Part shown: positions 27,079 to 37,100 of the stretch, piece after piece
Layout: each line of letters begins with the position of its first letter
How positions within the stretch are numbered: the first letter of the stretch is position 1
Source: Streptomyces cellulosae
GTDB taxonomy: Bacteria; Actinomycetota; Actinomycetes; Streptomycetales; Streptomycetaceae
Direction of reading: 5' to 3'
Length of the DNA: 64,000 bases
Assembly: GCA_014655195.1 (NCBI GenBank)
Contig: BNBH01000034.1
Location: forward strand, 1 to 64,000
Program-made: the position numbers and the translations under genes
Notes under the pieces: generated by a model
Told to the model about the DNA's origin: nothing
The model's input: only the letters and a program-made list of their open reading frames with translations
Databases searched by the model: none

Positions 27079-27321
27079 ATGGCGACACAGCGGACGATGA
27101 ACGACTACTGCTGGACCTGCGGCAGCGACCAGCAGCACCGCCAGCTGACCAGGAAGGAGGAGGACTGGCTCAAGAAGCGGCTCGGCCGCAACGGGGTCGG
27201 CGAGTTCTGGCTCTGCGTGAACGTCCTGGACCCCGACACCGGGAAGCAGTGCCGCAACCTGCGCACGGGATTCAACAAGAAGCCGTTCGCCGAGCCGATC
27301 AAGGCTCCCGTGCTGGACTGA
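27079..27321 (+). CDS. Small protein with CxxC and paired Cys, 80 residues
   Basis: Product begins MATQRTMNDYCWTCGSDQQH; an internal ATG at 27097 would give MNDYCWTCG. Cysteines in CWTCGSD, WLCVNV and KQCRNL suggest a small zinc ribbon (CxxC...C-x10-C). No ribosome site is visible at either start. Function unknown. It runs toward the DsbA-like gene, with 6 bp between the stops. Confidence 0.6.
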   Translation: MATQRTMNDYCWTCGSDQQHRQLTRKEEDWLKKRLGRNGVGEFWLCVNVLDPDTGKQCRNLRTGFNKKPFAEPIKAPVLD

Positions 27322-27327
27322 CCTCCG

Positions 27328-27975
27328 TCACAGATTGCTGAAGTCCGGCCCCTTCGTGCGGGTGCGCTTGATCTCGTAGAAGCCGGGGACCGAGGCGACC
27401 GCGAGGGTGCCGTCCCAGAGGCGGACGGCCTCCTCGCCCTGGGGGGCGGGAGTGACGACCGGGCCGAAGAAGGCGATCTCCTCGCCGTCGGGACCGGGGA
27501 CCGCGATCACCGGGGTGCCGACCTCCTGGCCGACCTTGTCGATGCCTTCCTTGTGGGAGGCGCGCAGCTGCGGCTCGTACGGGGTGGAGTCCCAGTGCTC
27601 CATGAGGGAGTCGGGCAGGCCGACGTCCCTCAGCGCCGCCGCGACCGTCTCCTTGCCCGGGCCCTCGCCCATGTTGTGGATGCGGGTGCCGAGCGCGGTG
27701 TAGAGGTCGCCGAGCACCTGCGGCCCGTGCTCCTCCTGCGCGGCGATGACCACGCGGACCGGGCCCCACGCCTTCACCTCGAGCATCTCGCGGTACTCGG
27801 CGGGCAGCTCGTCCAGCTTGTCCTCGTTGAGGACGGCGAGGCTCATCAGGTGCCAGCGCACGTCCAGGTCCCGCTGTTTCTGCACCTCCAGCACCCACCG
27901 GGAGGTCATCCAGGCCCAGGGGCACAGCGGGTCGAACCAGAAGTCGACGGGCGTGGCGGGAGACTTGTCCGACAT
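27328..27975 (-). CDS. DsbA/FrnE-like protein related to mycothiol-dependent nitroreductase Rv2466c
   Basis: 215 residues from ATG with GAGGAG upstream. VDFWFDPLCPWAWMTSRWVLEV, IHNMGEGPGKETV and VGTPVIAVPG match the actinobacterial thioredoxin-fold family typified by M. tuberculosis Rv2466c. The active-site motif is CPWA where the mycobacterial enzyme, as I recall it, has CPWC, so it keeps only the attacking cysteine (monothiol type, suited to mycothiol chemistry). Divergent from pepN. Confidence 0.85.
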   Translation of the reverse strand: MSDKSPATPVDFWFDPLCPWAWMTSRWVLEVQKQRDLDVRWHLMSLAVLNEDKLDELPAEYREMLEVKAWGPVRVVIAAQEEHGPQVLGDLYTALGTRIHNMGEGPGKETVAAALRDVGLPDSLMEHWDSTPYEPQLRASHKEGIDKVGQEVGTPVIAVPGPDGEEIAFFGPVVTPAPQGEEAVRLWDGTLAVASVPGFYEIKRTRTKGPDFSNL

Positions 27976-28111
27976 GTCGCTCCTCGTGAAGGCAGTGTTC
28001 CACCGGGGCAACGCCGTGGCTCGCCCCGGCCATTCCCGGCTGACCCGCGTCAGGGGCGCATGGCAGGATCGGTGCTGTCCATCCCTGTCGACGACGCTGA
28101 GGAGTCCGCCC

Positions 28112-30688
28112 GTGCCCGGTGAGAACCTGACCCGTGACGAGGCCCGGGAGCGGGCAGCGCTGCTGTCCGTCGACGGGTACGAGGTGTCCCTGGACCTGCG
28201 GTCCGCGGTGGGCGGGCACGAGGGCGAAGGACCGCGCACCTTCCGGTCGGTCACCACCGTGCGGTTCCGCTGCGCCGAGCCGGGCGCGAGCAGCTTCGCC
28301 GACCTGATCGCGCCGGGCGTGACGGCGGTGTCCCTGAACGGCCGGGACCTCGACCCGGGCCAGGTCTTCGACGGCAGCCGCATTCTCCTGGATGACCTGG
28401 CCGCCGACAACGAGCTCGTGGTGGACGCGCAGTGCGCCTACTCCCGCACCGGCGAGGGCATGCACCGCTTCGTCGACCCCGAGGACGGCGAGGTGTACCT
28501 GTACACCCAGTACGAGCCGGCCGACGCCCGACGGGTCTTCGCCAACTTCGAGCAGCCCGACCTCAAGGCCCCGTACCGCTTCGAGGTGCGGGCGCCCGAG
28601 GGGTGGACCGTGTGGAGCAACGGCGCGGGCGAACTGGCCGACGGTGTCTGGCGGTTCGCGGAGACCAAGCCGATCTCGACGTACATCACGTGCGTGGTCG
28701 CGGGCCCGTACCACTACGTGACCGACCGCTACGAGCGCGTCCTCGACGACGGCACCCGGCTGGAGATCCCGCTGGGCGCGATGTGCCGCAAGGGCCTCGC
28801 CCCGCACTTCGACGCCGACGACGTCTTCCTCGTCACCAAGCAGGGCCTGGACTTCTTCCACGACCACTTCGACTACCCGTACCCGTTCGGGAAGTACGAC
28901 CAGGCGTTCGTGCCGGAGTACAACCTGGGTGCGATGGAGAACCCGGGGATGGTGACCTTCCGCGAGGAGTTCATCTTCCGCGGCAAGGTGACGCGGGCCT
29001 CCTACGAGGGCCGGGCCAACGTGATCCTGCACGAGATGGCCCACATGTGGTTCGGCGACCTGGTCACCATGGAGTGGTGGGACGACCTGTGGCTGAAGGA
29101 GTCCTTCGCCGACTTCATGGGCACGTTCTCCCTGGTCGGCGCGACCCGCTTCACCGACGGCTGGATCACCTTCGCCAACCGCCGCAAGGCGTGGGCGTAC
29201 CGCGCGGACCAGCTGCCCTCCACGCACCCGATCACCGCCGACATCCGCGACCTCCAGGACGCCAAGCTCAACTTCGACGGCATCACCTACGCCAAGGGCG
29301 CCTCCGTGCTCAAGCAGCTGGTGGCGTACGTCGGGCAGGACGCGTTCCTGGAGGGCGCCCGCCGCTACTTCAAGCGGCACGCCTACGGCAACACGCGCCT
29401 CGGCGACCTGCTGTCCGTGCTGGAGGAGACCAGCGGGCGGGACATGGCGACCTGGTCCCGGGCCTGGCTGGAGACGGCCGGGGTCAACTCCCTCACCCCG
29501 CAGGTGCTGCTGCGCGCTGACGGCACCGTGGACGAGCTGGCCGTGCTGCAGGAGGCCGCCGAGTCCCACCCCGAACTGCGCCCGCACCGCGTCGCGGTGG
29601 GCCTGTACCGGCGCACCGGCGAGGGCACGCTCGAGCGGTACGCGCGGGCCGAGACGGACGTCGAGGGGCCGCGCACGGTCGTGTCGGAGCTGGCGGGCGC
29701 GGACGCGCCGGAGCTGGTGCTGGTCAACGACGACGACCTGACGTACTGCAAGACGCGTTTCGACGACACCTCGCTGGCCACGCTCCGGGAGGCCCTCGGC
29801 GACCTCACCGACCCGCTGGCCCGCGCGCTGTGCTGGTCCGCCCTGTGGAACATGACGCGCGACGCGCTGCTGCCGGCCCGGGACTTCATCGCCCTGGTGC
29901 TGCGGTTCGCGGGCCGGGAGACCGACATCGGCGTGCTGCAGATGCTGCACGCCTGGGCGGAGTCGGCGGCCGTGCACTACACCGCGCCCGAGCGGCGCGA
30001 GGAGGCCGGGCGTCGGCTCGCCGAGGGCGCGGCGGAGCAGCTGCGGGCGGCCGGCGAGGGCAGCGAGCAGCAGCTGGCGTGGGCGCGGTTCTTCGCCCGC
30101 GTGGCGTGCACCGACGCCGACTTCGAGCTGCTGGGCTCGCTGCTGGACGGCACGGTGACCCTGCCGGGTCTGGAGGTGGACCAGGAGCTGCGCTGGGCGT
30201 TCCTGGAGCCGCTGGCCGCGCACGGTCTGGCCGACGAGAAGCGGCTGGACGAGGAGCTGGCGCGGGACGACACCGCGTCCGGCCGCCGTCACCACGTCCG
30301 CTGTCTGGCGGCCCGCCCGTCGGAGGCGGTCAAGGCGCAGTGCTGGGCGCAGGTCGTGGAGTCGGACGCGCTGTCCAACGCGCTGGTGGAGGCGACGATC
30401 GCGGGCTTCGTCCAGCCGTCCCAGCGGGAGTTGCTCGCGCCGTACGCGCGGAAGTACTTCTCGGTGATCGAGCGGGTGTGGACGGAGCGGTCGATCCAGA
30501 TCGGGATGGACGTGGTGCGGGGGTTGTTCCCGTCCTACGAGGACTCCCGGGCGACCCTGGACGCGACGGACGCGTGGCTCGCCTCCCACGAGGACGCGGC
30601 GCCTGCGTTGCGGCGCCTCGTCCTCGAGGCGCGCGACGACCTGGCCCGTGCCCTGCGGGGCCAGGAGTGTGACGCCGCAGCGGGCTGA
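28112..30688 (+). CDS. pepN: Aminopeptidase N (first copy)
   Basis: M1 zinc aminopeptidase, 858 residues from GTG with GAGGAG upstream. The substrate-binding GAMEN is at 273-277, the zinc site HEMAH at 307-311 and the third ligand Glu330 (in KESFADF). It cleaves N-terminal residues from peptides in the cytosol. No signal peptide. The second pepN at 40922 has exactly the same length and strong similarity (for example HMWFGDLVTMEWW), so this is an old duplication. Followed by two GC hairpins. Confidence 0.96.
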   Translation: MPGENLTRDEARERAALLSVDGYEVSLDLRSAVGGHEGEGPRTFRSVTTVRFRCAEPGASSFADLIAPGVTAVSLNGRDLDPGQVFDGSRILLDDLAADNELVVDAQCAYSRTGEGMHRFVDPEDGEVYLYTQYEPADARRVFANFEQPDLKAPYRFEVRAPEGWTVWSNGAGELADGVWRFAETKPISTYITCVVAGPYHYVTDRYERVLDDGTRLEIPLGAMCRKGLAPHFDADDVFLVTKQGLDFFHDHFDYPYPFGKYDQAFVPEYNLGAMENPGMVTFREEFIFRGKVTRASYEGRANVILHEMAHMWFGDLVTMEWWDDLWLKESFADFMGTFSLVGATRFTDGWITFANRRKAWAYRADQLPSTHPITADIRDLQDAKLNFDGITYAKGASVLKQLVAYVGQDAFLEGARRYFKRHAYGNTRLGDLLSVLEETSGRDMATWSRAWLETAGVNSLTPQVLLRADGTVDELAVLQEAAESHPELRPHRVAVGLYRRTGEGTLERYARAETDVEGPRTVVSELAGADAPELVLVNDDDLTYCKTRFDDTSLATLREALGDLTDPLARALCWSALWNMTRDALLPARDFIALVLRFAGRETDIGVLQMLHAWAESAAVHYTAPERREEAGRRLAEGAAEQLRAAGEGSEQQLAWARFFARVACTDADFELLGSLLDGTVTLPGLEVDQELRWAFLEPLAAHGLADEKRLDEELARDDTASGRRHHVRCLAARPSEAVKAQCWAQVVESDALSNALVEATIAGFVQPSQRELLAPYARKYFSVIERVWTERSIQIGMDVVRGLFPSYEDSRATLDATDAWLASHEDAAPALRRLVLEARDDLARALRGQECDAAAG

Positions 30689-30697
30689 CCTCCCGTC

Positions 30698-30758
30698 CCG
30701 GGGCTCCGCCCCGGACGCCGCTTCGAACGCCGGAGGGGCTGACAGGTCGGCCCCTCCG
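30698..30758 (+). terminator. Two hairpins after the first pepN
   Basis: CCGGGGC/GCCCCGG (30698-30714) and CGGAGGGGC/GCCCCTCCG (30731-30758). The second resembles the dispersed GC hairpin repeats seen at many Streptomyces gene ends. Confidence 0.6.
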
Positions 30759-30933
30759 CGCGACCACCGTTACCGAACGCGGGCATTCGCCCCCGTAACC
30801 CCGCCCCCTCACCCGAACGGACCAGCGGCTTTCGGCATCCGAACACGTGTCCTTTAGTGCGGGCTTGTCCGGGTTCGTCGACGGACCTGTAACAGGGGTT
30901 CGGAGGGCGGCCGGAGACGGGAAATTGCGGGTC

Positions 30934-31986
30934 ATGAACCAGAACACCCACCTCTCCCCGCGCCCCCTGCACCACCTCGCCAACGGCACCGGACGCCGTG
31001 TGCTGACCCACACGCAACTGCGGGCGCACGGCGTCTCCGCCGCGGAGGCCGGGGAGCAGTGCCGTCCCGGCGGGCCCTGGCAGCAGCTGCTGCCCGGTGT
31101 CGTCCTGCTGCACCCGGGACCGCCGACCAGCGAGGAGCGGCTGCACGCGGTGCTGCTGTACGCGGCCCGCGAGCGGACCGTGAGCGTGCCGGTGCAGCCG
31201 GGCCGGGACGAGCCGCCCGCCTCCCCCTACGGCGAGGCGATGATCACCGGTCTTGCCGCGCTGACCCTGCACGGCTTCACGTCGGCTCCCCCGCTGCCGA
31301 ACCAGGAGACGTTCGACGTGCTGGTGCCGCGGCTGCGCCGGCTGCGGTCGACGGGCTGCGCCCGGATCGTGCGGGCGGCCGCGCTGCCGGTCCCGGAGCA
31401 GGTGACGGGCCTGCCGGTGGCCCCGGTCCCGCGTGCGCTGGCGGACGCGGTGGCGGGTCTGAAGGACGCGGTCGTGGTGCGCCGGCTGCTGACGGAGGCG
31501 GTGCGCGGCGGCCACTGCGAACCGGCGGCCGTCGTACGGGAGCTGACGGCGGCGAAGCTGCTGAACCGTCCGCACGTGGTGGACGCGGTGGACTCGCTGC
31601 TGGCCGAGGGGCGGGCGCTCGCGGAGTCGCGGCTGTACCGGATGGTCCGGGAGTACGACCTGCCGGACCCCTGCTGGAACGTGGACCTGCGCCTGCCCGG
31701 CGGCCCGCACCTGGGCGGCCTGGACGCGTACTGGCCGGACCAGGCGGTGGCCGTGGAGCTGGACACCCGCGCGCCCCGGCCGGGCAGGCGTCCCGAGGAC
31801 GACGCCGAGTGGGAGGAGCACGCCCGCAAGCGCGAGCACCTGGAGCGTCTCGGCATCACGGTCGTGCACATCACCCCGCGCAAGCTGCGGGACGCGGCCG
31901 AGCAGCAGGCGGCGGTGGTCCGCACGGCCCTGATGGCCTCGGCCGACCGCGACCCGGCCGCGTACGTCGTCGTACTGCCCCGCTAG
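30934..31986 (+). CDS. Protein with AbiEi-like N-terminus and nuclease-like (DUF559-type) C-terminus
   Basis: 350 residues from ATG (product MNQNTHLSPRPLHHLANG). The N-terminus reads as a winged-helix 'LTHTQLRAHGVSAAEAGEQCRPG' module, broken here for length, of the kind annotated as AbiEi antitoxin-like; the C-terminus has LGGLDAYWPDQAVAVELD and HARKREHLERLGITVVHITP, matching the D...ExD and KR...LG patterns of DUF559/Vsr-like PD-(D/E)xK proteins. No partner toxin is adjacent. These proteins are common and usually uncharacterised in actinobacteria; the catalytic function is inference. Confidence 0.6.
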   Translation: MNQNTHLSPRPLHHLANGTGRRVLTHTQLRAHGVSAAEAGEQCRPGGPWQQLLPGVVLLHPGPPTSEERLHAVLLYAARERTVSVPVQPGRDEPPASPYGEAMITGLAALTLHGFTSAPPLPNQETFDVLVPRLRRLRSTGCARIVRAAALPVPEQVTGLPVAPVPRALADAVAGLKDAVVVRRLLTEAVRGGHCEPAAVVRELTAAKLLNRPHVVDAVDSLLAEGRALAESRLYRMVREYDLPDPCWNVDLRLPGGPHLGGLDAYWPDQAVAVELDTRAPRPGRRPEDDAEWEEHARKREHLERLGITVVHITPRKLRDAAEQQAAVVRTALMASADRDPAAYVVVLPR

Positions 31987-32038
31987 TGCGAGCCCCGCTG
32001 GTGCGGCGGCACGGCGCGCGGGAGAGAGGTGAGGCGGA

Positions 32039-32059
32039 CCGCCGGGACGTGCCCGGCGG
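32039..32059. terminator. Hairpin between convergent genes
   Basis: CCGCCGGG/CCCGGCGG stem, ACGTG loop, between the DUF559-like and beta-lactamase-like genes. Confidence 0.6.
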
Positions 32060-32071
32060 CCCGCCCTCGTG

Positions 32072-33229
32072 TCAGTCGCCGCAGTACTCCGCCTCGATCA
32101 CCGCCCCGGGGTCCCCGGTCCAGTCGCCGTTGAAGTTGAACGCCAGGGAGTGACGCCCGTCGCGGGTGGTGACGGCGTCGGAGATGGAGCCGTGGATGCC
32201 GCCGCCGTGGCCCCAGACGGTCACCCCGCAGCTCAGCTCGGTGCTCATCAGGCCCAGCCCGTAGCCGTTCCTGTCGTCCACGGCCACCGTGTCGGTCATC
32301 GTGTCCAGCTGCTTCTTCGGCAGCAGCCGTCCGGTGAGCAGGGCGCGGTAGAAGCGGTTCAGATCCTTGGAGTCCGAGATCATCTCGCCCGCCGAGGAGG
32401 CCATGGACGGGTTGAGCCGGGTGACGTCGTGGACGGGGCCGCTGCCGTCCTCGGTGAGCTTGCCGTAGGCGCGGCTGCCGGGTGCGGGCACGCCGGTGCG
32501 GTTCCCGGGGACCGAGGTGCCGTTCAGATGCAGCGGCTTGATGACGCGCCGGCGGATCTCCTCGCCGTAGGGACGGCCGGTGGCCTTCTCGATGACCATG
32601 CCGGCCAGCACGTAGTTGGTGTTGGAGTAGTTCCACCCGGCGCCGGGTGCGAAGTCCGGCTTGTGGGACATCGCGACGCGCACCAGTTCCTCGGGGTCGA
32701 GGGTGTCGTAACGGTGCTCGAAGAAACCGTCCTTGAGGAAGTACGTGCGGCCGAAGTCCTCGTCTGCCGTGTAGTTGAAGATGCCGCTGGTGTGGTTGAG
32801 CAGCTGCCGCAGGGTGATCCGGGTGCCGTCGTGGCCGTTGCCCGTGACCAGGCCGGGCAGCCAGGAGTCCACGGTGTCGTCGAGCGACAGCCTGCCCTCG
32901 GCCTCCAGCTGGAGCAGCACCGTCGCCACGAAGGTCTTGGTGATGCTGCCGACCCGGTAGCGGTCCCGCGGGGAGCGCGGACGCTCCGTGCGCAGGTTGC
33001 CCACCCCGGCGGTGGTCGTCCACACGCCGCGCCGGTCCTCCGCCCGCAGCGTCACGCCCGGCACCCCGCCCTCGACCGCGGCCTTCACGGCCCGGACGGT
33101 GGCCTTGTGGCCGTCGTTGTCCCCCGTGCGGCCGCCGCCGGGTCCCGCCGCGACCGCGGGGGCCGCCAGGGCCGCCGAAAGGGCCACCGCCACCGCTGCC
33201 ACCGCCGTCGTCCGCATCCGCTCACGCAT
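32072..33229 (-). CDS. Secreted serine hydrolase, class C beta-lactamase/DD-carboxypeptidase type
   Basis: 385 residues from ATG with GGAGG upstream. A signal peptide (about residues 1-28, ending AAPAVAAG) is followed by the S12 motifs: SITK (nucleophile Ser in RVGSITKTF), YSN in NYSNTNY, and HGG in VWGHGGGIHG. Family members include D-alanyl-D-alanine carboxypeptidases and beta-lactamases acting on the cell wall; this one is probably a carboxypeptidase or esterase-like enzyme, exact substrate unknown. A longer upstream frame is noncoding. Confidence 0.88.
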   Translation of the reverse strand: MRERMRTTAVAAVAVALSAALAAPAVAAGPGGGRTGDNDGHKATVRAVKAAVEGGVPGVTLRAEDRRGVWTTTAGVGNLRTERPRSPRDRYRVGSITKTFVATVLLQLEAEGRLSLDDTVDSWLPGLVTGNGHDGTRITLRQLLNHTSGIFNYTADEDFGRTYFLKDGFFEHRYDTLDPEELVRVAMSHKPDFAPGAGWNYSNTNYVLAGMVIEKATGRPYGEEIRRRVIKPLHLNGTSVPGNRTGVPAPGSRAYGKLTEDGSGPVHDVTRLNPSMASSAGEMISDSKDLNRFYRALLTGRLLPKKQLDTMTDTVAVDDRNGYGLGLMSTELSCGVTVWGHGGGIHGSISDAVTTRDGRHSLAFNFNGDWTGDPGAVIEAEYCGD

Positions 33230-33351
33230 GCTCGTGCCTCCCCTGTCCGTCGTGCGTGGTCGCGGGGAGGGACCGCGGTCGAGGGCGGAGGGGTTGCCAC
33301 GGCTCGTGACGGTTGACCGGGATTCGGCCGTTCTGCGCGGGCGGGCGGACG

Positions 33352-33810
33352 TCATTCCCGGTCGGCCTCCAGGCGTCCCCCCGCGGGCCGTTCGCGCCAC
33401 AGGCGCAGTGCGGTGTCGATCAGGCCGACGCGGGGCAGGCCGGGGACGGCGTCGAGGGGCTGCCAGGCGGCGAGTTCGGTGGAGCCGTTCACCTCGTCGC
33501 GCAGCTCCCCGCCGGCGATCCGGGCCTCGTAGAGCAGCCGCAGGCCCTGGTGGTCGACCCGGCGGCGGAAGCGGCGGGGCAGGGTGCGGCGGCTGGAGTC
33601 GATCCCGAGGAAGCCGGTGACCTCGACGAGGTAGCCGGTCTCCTCCTCCAGTTCGCGCCGCACGGTGTCGTAGGGGTCCTCGCCGTGTTCCATGCCGCCG
33701 CCCGGCAGCACCCACTCGGGGTTTCCGTCGTCGTCCCGTGCCCGGGCGAGCAGGAGCTGTCCGTCGCGCACCACCACGGCGTAGGCCGCCACCCTCAACG
33801 TCCGTCGCAT
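33352..33810 (-). CDS. NUDIX hydrolase
   Basis: 152 residues from ATG. The Nudix box is complete: GGGMEHGEDPYDTVRRELEEETGY, broken as G(x5)E(x7)REL(x)EE(x)G. Begins MRRTLRVAAYAVVVRDGQLL. It hydrolyses a nucleoside diphosphate derivative; substrate unknown. Upstream open frame extending antisense through the protease gene is an artefact. Confidence 0.92.
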   Translation of the reverse strand: MRRTLRVAAYAVVVRDGQLLLARARDDDGNPEWVLPGGGMEHGEDPYDTVRRELEEETGYLVEVTGFLGIDSSRRTLPRRFRRRVDHQGLRLLYEARIAGGELRDEVNGSTELAAWQPLDAVPGLPRVGLIDTALRLWRERPAGGRLEADRE

Positions 33811-34104
33811 CGCGGGACGGTAACCCGGAACGCCGGGAATGCGCAGGGGGTGTTCGGGCGGGTCCGCACTGTGGACACCCACCCTGCATGACCATGACGG
33901 ACTTGCCCGCTTCAGGCGTGATCTCCCCATACGGGCACCGGGGGTTTTCCCCACACCTCGACCGGCCTTCCGGCCAACCCTCGCCAAACATCCGCGCTTT
34001 ACGCGAAGCTCATCGATCGTCCGGTAGTGCATTTCCGGACCCCCGCGACTAGGACCGATCACCCCTGGCCGCTCCCGATCGTTCGCTCCTTGCAAGGGAT
34101 GCCG

Positions 34105-37100
34105 ATGACCAACTCCCCGCAGCGCGCCCCCATATCGGGCACCAGACGCGCGGCCCGCATAGCCGTCGCCGCCGGTCTCGTCGCCGCGCTCTCCGCGGCC
34201 GGGCCGGTCCCGATGGCGCTCGCCGCCGACAACCCGGCGGCCGCCCCGGCCGACGCGGACGTCAAGTCCGCCCACGACAAGCTCGGCTCGCACGACGCGG
34301 AACTGCTCGCCGAGGCCAAGGCCGAAGGCGCCAAGAACGTCACGATGATGATCGCGACGGCCCCCGGGAAGACCGCCCAGGTCACCGAGGAGATCGAGTC
34401 CGTCAAGGGCGCCTCGGTCGGCCGCTCGGACGACGAGCTCGGCTACGTCCGCGCCACCGTCCCCACCGGCAAGGCGGACGCGGCCATCGCCGCCGCCACC
34501 AAGCTCTCCTCCGTGCACGGCGTCGACCTGCGCGAGGAGATCCTGCTCGACGACCCGACCCCGGCCGCCGACACCACGAAGGCCGCCAAGGGCAAGGGCG
34601 CGACCGCCAAGACGTACCCCGCGCCCGGCAGGAAGACGCCCGCGAAGAACCCGTACAACCCGTCCTTCGAGACGGGCGCCGTGGACTTCGTGAAGCAGAA
34701 CCCCAAGGCGGACGGCCGCGGCGTCACCATCGGCATCCTCGACTCCGGCGTCGACCTCAGCCACCCCGCGCTGCAGAGGACGACCACCGGCGAGCGCAAG
34801 ATCGTCGACTGGGTCACGGCGACCGACCCGATCGTGGACGGCGACCAGACCTGGCGCCCCATGGTCAACGCGGTCTCCGGCCCGACCTTCACCTACGGCG
34901 GCGCCACCTGGAAGGCCCCCGAGGGCTCCTACCAGGTCAGCCTCTTCCGTGAGTCGTACACCACGGGCGGCGACGCGGCCGGCGACGCCAACCGCGACGG
35001 CGACACCACCGACGTCTGGGGCGTGCTCTACGACGCCGCCGCCGGCACGGTCCGCGTCGACCTGAACAACAACCAGGACTTCTCGGACGACACCCCGATG
35101 AAGCCCTACAAGGACGGCTTCCAGATCGGGTGGTTCGGCACCGACGACCCGAAGACCGACGTCGCCGAGCGCCAGCCGTTCGTCGTGGAGATCCGCAAGG
35201 ACGTCCCGATGGACCCGTACGGCGGCGACTGGATCGGCAAGAAGGCCGACTTCGTCAACATCGGCGTCATCGAGTCCGAGCACGGCACGCACGTCGCCGG
35301 CATCACCGCCGCCAACGGCCTGTTCGGCGGGCAGATGGACGGCGCCGCGCCCGGCGCCAAGCTGGTCTCCTCCCGCGCCTGCACCTGGTCCGGCGGCTGC
35401 ACCAGCGTCGCCCTGACCGAGGGCATGATCGACCTCGTCACCAAGCGCGGCGTCGACATCGTCAACATGTCGATCGGCGGTCTGCCGGCGCTGAACGACG
35501 GCAACAACGCCCGCGCCGAGCTCTACAACCGGCTGATCGACACCTACGGCGTCCAGCTGGTGATCTCCGCGGGCAACTCCGGCCCCGGCGCCAACACCAT
35601 CGGCGACCCCGCCCTGGCGGACAAGGTCATCTCGGTCGGCGCGTCCATCTCCAAGGAGACCTGGGCCGCCAACTACGGCTCCGAGGTGAAGACCTCGTAC
35701 GCGATGATGCCGTTCTCCTCGCGCGGCCCGCGTGAGGACGGCGGTTTCACGCCGACCCTGGTCGCCCCGGGCGCCGCCGTCAACACCATCCAGACCTGGC
35801 TGCCGGGCGCCCCGGTCGCCGAGGCGGGCTACTCCCTGCCGGCCGGCTACGGCATGCTGCAGGGCACCTCGATGGCGTCCCCGCAGGCCGCAGGCGCCTC
35901 CGCGCTGCTGCTGTCCGCCGCGAAGCAGAAGCGCGTCGAGCTCACCCCGGCGACGCTGCGCACCGCCCTCACCTCGACCGCCAAGCACATCAAGGGCGTG
36001 CAGGCCTACGAGGAGGGCGCGGGCCTGATCGACGTCGTGGACGCCTGGGAGGCGATCCGCGACGGCGCCACCGCGCACGAGTACACGGTGAAGGCGCCGG
36101 TCGACACCGCGATCGACCAGTTCCTGAAGACCCCCGGCTACGGCACGGGTCTGTACGACCGTGAGGGCGGCCTGAAGGCCGGCCAGAAGAAGACGTACGA
36201 CATCACCGTCACCCGTACGTCCGGCCCGGACCGCGCCGTCCGCCACGAGCTGGACCTGGCGAACAACGCGGACGGCACCTTCCGCATCGTCGGCGACGAC
36301 GACGTCTCGCTGCCGCTGAACAAGCCGGTGACCGTCAAGGTCCAGGCGCGGCCCGGCTCGGCCGGCGTCAAGAGCGCGATCCTCGAGGTCGACGACCCGC
36401 GCACCGAGGGCGTGGACCGGCAGATCCTCACCACCGTGGTGGTCTCCACCCCGCTGACGTACACCCACTCGGTGAAGGGCACCGCCCAGCGCAACGACAC
36501 CACCTCCTACTTCGTCACCGTGCCCGAGGGCGCGAAGACGCTGGAGGTCGCGATGAGCGGGCTGAAGACGGGGAGCCAGACCCGGTTCATCTCCATCCAC
36601 CCGTACGGTGTGCCGGCCGACCCGACGTCGACCGTCAACTGCTACCCGAACTACAGCAACCCGGCGAACACCTGCCGCCCCGACGTGCGGTCGTACGCGG
36701 CCCCGCAGCCGGGCGTCTGGGAGATCGAGGTCGAGTCGCGCCGCACCTCGCCGCTGCTCGACAACCCGTACAAGCTGGACGTCGCCGTGCTCGGCGCGGC
36801 CTTCGGCCCGGAGACCGTCACGGTGCCCGAGGCGAAGGTCGGCACCCCGGCCGGCGTCGACTGGACGGTGACCAACGAGGCCGCCGCGATCGACGGCAAG
36901 CTGGTCGGCGGTCCGCTCGGCTCCTCGAAGACCGCCCGCCCGTCCATCGCCACGGGTGACGTCCACACCACCACCGTCGAGGTGCCCGAGGGCGCCGCGT
37001 CGCTGGACGTGTCGATCGGCAACGTCTCCGACACCGCCGCCGACCTGGACCTGGCCGTGTACGACGCGTCCGGCGCGCGGGTCGCCCAGTCCGCGGACGG

